Below are positions 4,643 through 5,942 of a DNA stretch of 5,942 nucleotides, piece after piece. Source of the DNA: Dehalococcoidia bacterium (GTDB lineage: Bacteria > Chloroflexota > Dehalococcoidia > UBA1151 > UBA1328); contig JASLNQ010000147.1 in assembly GCA_030745955.1 (NCBI GenBank), positions 1 to 5,942 of the forward strand, given 5' to 3'. The first letter of the stretch is position 1. Every line of letters begins with the position of its first letter. Under the pieces are notes generated by a model, which worked only from the letters and a program-made list of their open reading frames with translations, ran no database searches and was not told the DNA's origin. The position numbers and the translations under genes were made by a program.

Positions 4643-5942
4643 ATGGAAGTAGACGGCAGTTACCTGGTGGCCCGCACTCTCAAGGAAGAAGGGGTGGAGC
4701 ATCTCTTTTTCCTTATGGGTGGCCCGAACTACGAGATCGTCAACAACTCCGAAGATTTCGGCATCAGGGCGATCGATTTCCGCCACGAGCAGGCCGCCTC
4801 AATGGCCGCCCACGGCTACGCACGGGTCACGGGCAAACCCGGTGTTACCACTGCGGCTTCCGGACCCGGCACACTGAACCTGCTTACCGGTCAGTACACC
4901 GCCTTTATCGACTGTGCCCCGATGATCACGCTGGGCGGCGCCGGCCCAATCTCCGATTTCGGTCGTGACGGATTCCAGGAAATCGACCAGGTAGGTATTT
5001 TCGAGCCGGTCTCCAAGGCCGTAATGCGACCAACCGACCCCGCTCGCTACCCGGAGCACATATCCACCGCTTTCCGCCTCGCTACCACGGGCCGGCCGGG
5101 CCCGGTCTATGTCGACTGCAATGAAGACGTCCTCTACGGCAAGATCGATGAAGCAGACGCTGCGCTCCCGACTCGCGTGGCCGGGCGTGCGCGACCTGCT
5201 GGCGATCCCCACCTCATCAGGCAGGCCGTTCAACTTCTGTCCGAAGCCAACAGCCCGATGGTGTTCGCCGGTGGCGGTGCCTGGTGGTCGCAGGCCCATG
5301 ATGAACTGCAGCAGCTGATCGAGCGCACCGGTATCCCGTTCTACACCTCACCGATGTCGCGTGGCCTGCTCCCCGACGACCATGCGATGTCGTTCCCGGC
5401 CGCTCGCTCGGGTGCATTCAGGCAGGCCGACGTAGTCTTGATCGTTGGCACCCGGCTCAACTGGATGATGACTTTTGGCAACAGGATTGCCGCTGAATCG
5501 AAGGTGATCCAGATCGATATCCATGGTGCCGAACTCGGCCACAACCGGTCGGTCGACGTCGGCATCGAAGGCGATGCAAAAGTGGTACTCCAACAGATGA
5601 TCGACGAGGCCGAACGAACCGGTTTTGAATCGAAGGCAGATTCGCAATGGATTGAATCACTCCGGCAGGCCGATCTCGACCGGCGAGAGCGCGTCGCCCC
5701 GCTCGAAAACTCGGAACAACGGCCAATCCATCCTCTGCGGCTGTGCAAGGAACTCCGTGACGTGATGGACCGCGACGCCATCCTTGCGGTCGACGGAAAC
5801 GAAATTCTCCACTACGGTCGCCAGTCAGTGCCAACCTTCGTTCCCGGCCACCGGCTTAACTCGGGACCCTCGGGCTGCATGGGCGTCGGTCTGCCGTACG
5901 CCCTCGGCGCAAAGATCGCCAAACCCGACAAGCAGGTGATAG
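4643..5942 (+). CDS. ThDP-dependent enzyme of the 2-hydroxyacyl-CoA lyase / oxalyl-CoA decarboxylase type (C-terminus beyond window)
   Basis: I translated 433 codons from the ATG at 4643 to the window edge. The family is usually about 550-600 residues, so the third domain is mostly missing. The N-terminal pyrimidine-binding domain has the cofactor-activating glutamate E49 in FRHEQAA, a GYARVTGKPG segment (58-67) and SGPGTLN (73-79). FQEIDQV (111-117) follows. The central domain contains GTRLNW (269-274); an ARLNW at this place is typical of 2-hydroxyacyl-CoA lyase and oxalyl-CoA decarboxylase. GRQSVP (392-397) and HRLNSGPSGCMGVGL (403-417) begin the pyrophosphate-binding domain; the Mg-binding GDG motif would lie just past the edge. 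Such enzymes cleave, decarboxylate or ligate next to a carbonyl. The retained Glu argues against glyoxylate carboligase, which lacks it. Automated annotation might call it an acetolactate synthase large subunit; no small-subunit gene is visible. It lies 96 bp after the peptidase, same strand, probably the same transcript. Substrate and CoA use are unproven. Confidence 0.88.
   Translation, partial: MEVDGSYLVARTLKEEGVEHLFFLMGGPNYEIVNNSEDFGIRAIDFRHEQAASMAAHGYARVTGKPGVTTAASGPGTLNLLTGQYTAFIDCAPMITLGGAGPISDFGRDGFQEIDQVGIFEPVSKAVMRPTDPARYPEHISTAFRLATTGRPGPVYVDCNEDVLYGKIDEADAALPTRVAGRARPAGDPHLIRQAVQLLSEANSPMVFAGGGAWWSQAHDELQQLIERTGIPFYTSPMSRGLLPDDHAMSFPAARSGAFRQADVVLIVGTRLNWMMTFGNRIAAESKVIQIDIHGAELGHNRSVDVGIEGDAKVVLQQMIDEAERTGFESKADSQWIESLRQADLDRRERVAPLENSEQRPIHPLRLCKELRDVMDRDAILAVDGNEILHYGRQSVPTFVPGHRLNSGPSGCMGVGLPYALGAKIAKPDKQVI

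Noticed and set aside
4799..5834. Several minus-strand open frames of 66-166 codons
   Set aside because: All are antisense to the ThDP enzyme, which translates cleanly with cofactor motifs. None has a convincing start or domain.
4643..5942. Glyoxylate carboligase identity for the ThDP enzyme
   Set aside because: It was tempting next to possible hydroxypyruvate-type reductases. However, the cofactor-activating Glu (E49) is present, while glyoxylate carboligase characteristically has a non-acidic residue there, and the RLNW segment fits the CoA-lyase branch better.

Overview
The window comes from a moderately GC-rich bacterium. Genes are tightly packed, codons favour G or C in the third position, and Shine-Dalgarno motifs are visible at some starts. 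No taxonomic marker is present. Tandem D-2-hydroxyacid dehydrogenase paralogs beside a ThDP (thiamine diphosphate) enzyme and an M42-like peptidase recall the paralog-rich genomes of marine Chloroflexota (SAR202-like), but that is only a guess from gene content.

Layout: positions 1-3135 hold three consecutive minus-strand genes, all D-isomer-specific 2-hydroxyacid dehydrogenases. In transcription order they are gene 3 (3135-2173), gene 2 (2124-1045) and gene 1 (948 to the window edge, C-terminus cut off). They are related but clearly diverged. Each keeps its own Rossmann GxGxxG, an acidic residue suited to NAD, and the Arg/Glu/His catalytic set. A 238-bp divergent intergenic region (3136-3373) follows, with candidate promoters on both strands, a paired 8-bp direct repeat and small inverted repeats. 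On the plus strand come an M42-like co-catalytic metallo-aminopeptidase homologue (3374-4546) and, after 96 bp, a ThDP enzyme (4643 to the window edge, C-terminus cut off). The ThDP enzyme resembles the 2-hydroxyacyl-CoA lyase / oxalyl-CoA decarboxylase branch rather than true acetolactate synthase.

Working together (inference): the dehydrogenases would interconvert 2-hydroxy acids and 2-oxo acids with NAD(H). The ThDP enzyme would break or make a C-C bond next to the 2-hydroxy or 2-oxo carbon, possibly on a CoA thioester. The metallopeptidase could release the starting compound from a peptide or amide conjugate. This would suit a catabolic island for one or several 2-hydroxy/2-oxo acids, but no substrate can be read from the sequence. 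I see no RNA gene, mobile element, CRISPR array or tRNA. The strongest points for follow-up are the shared divergent control region, the possible leader ORF ending in an ATGA overlap with the peptidase start, and the single amber codon separating the in-frame peptidase and ThDP genes.
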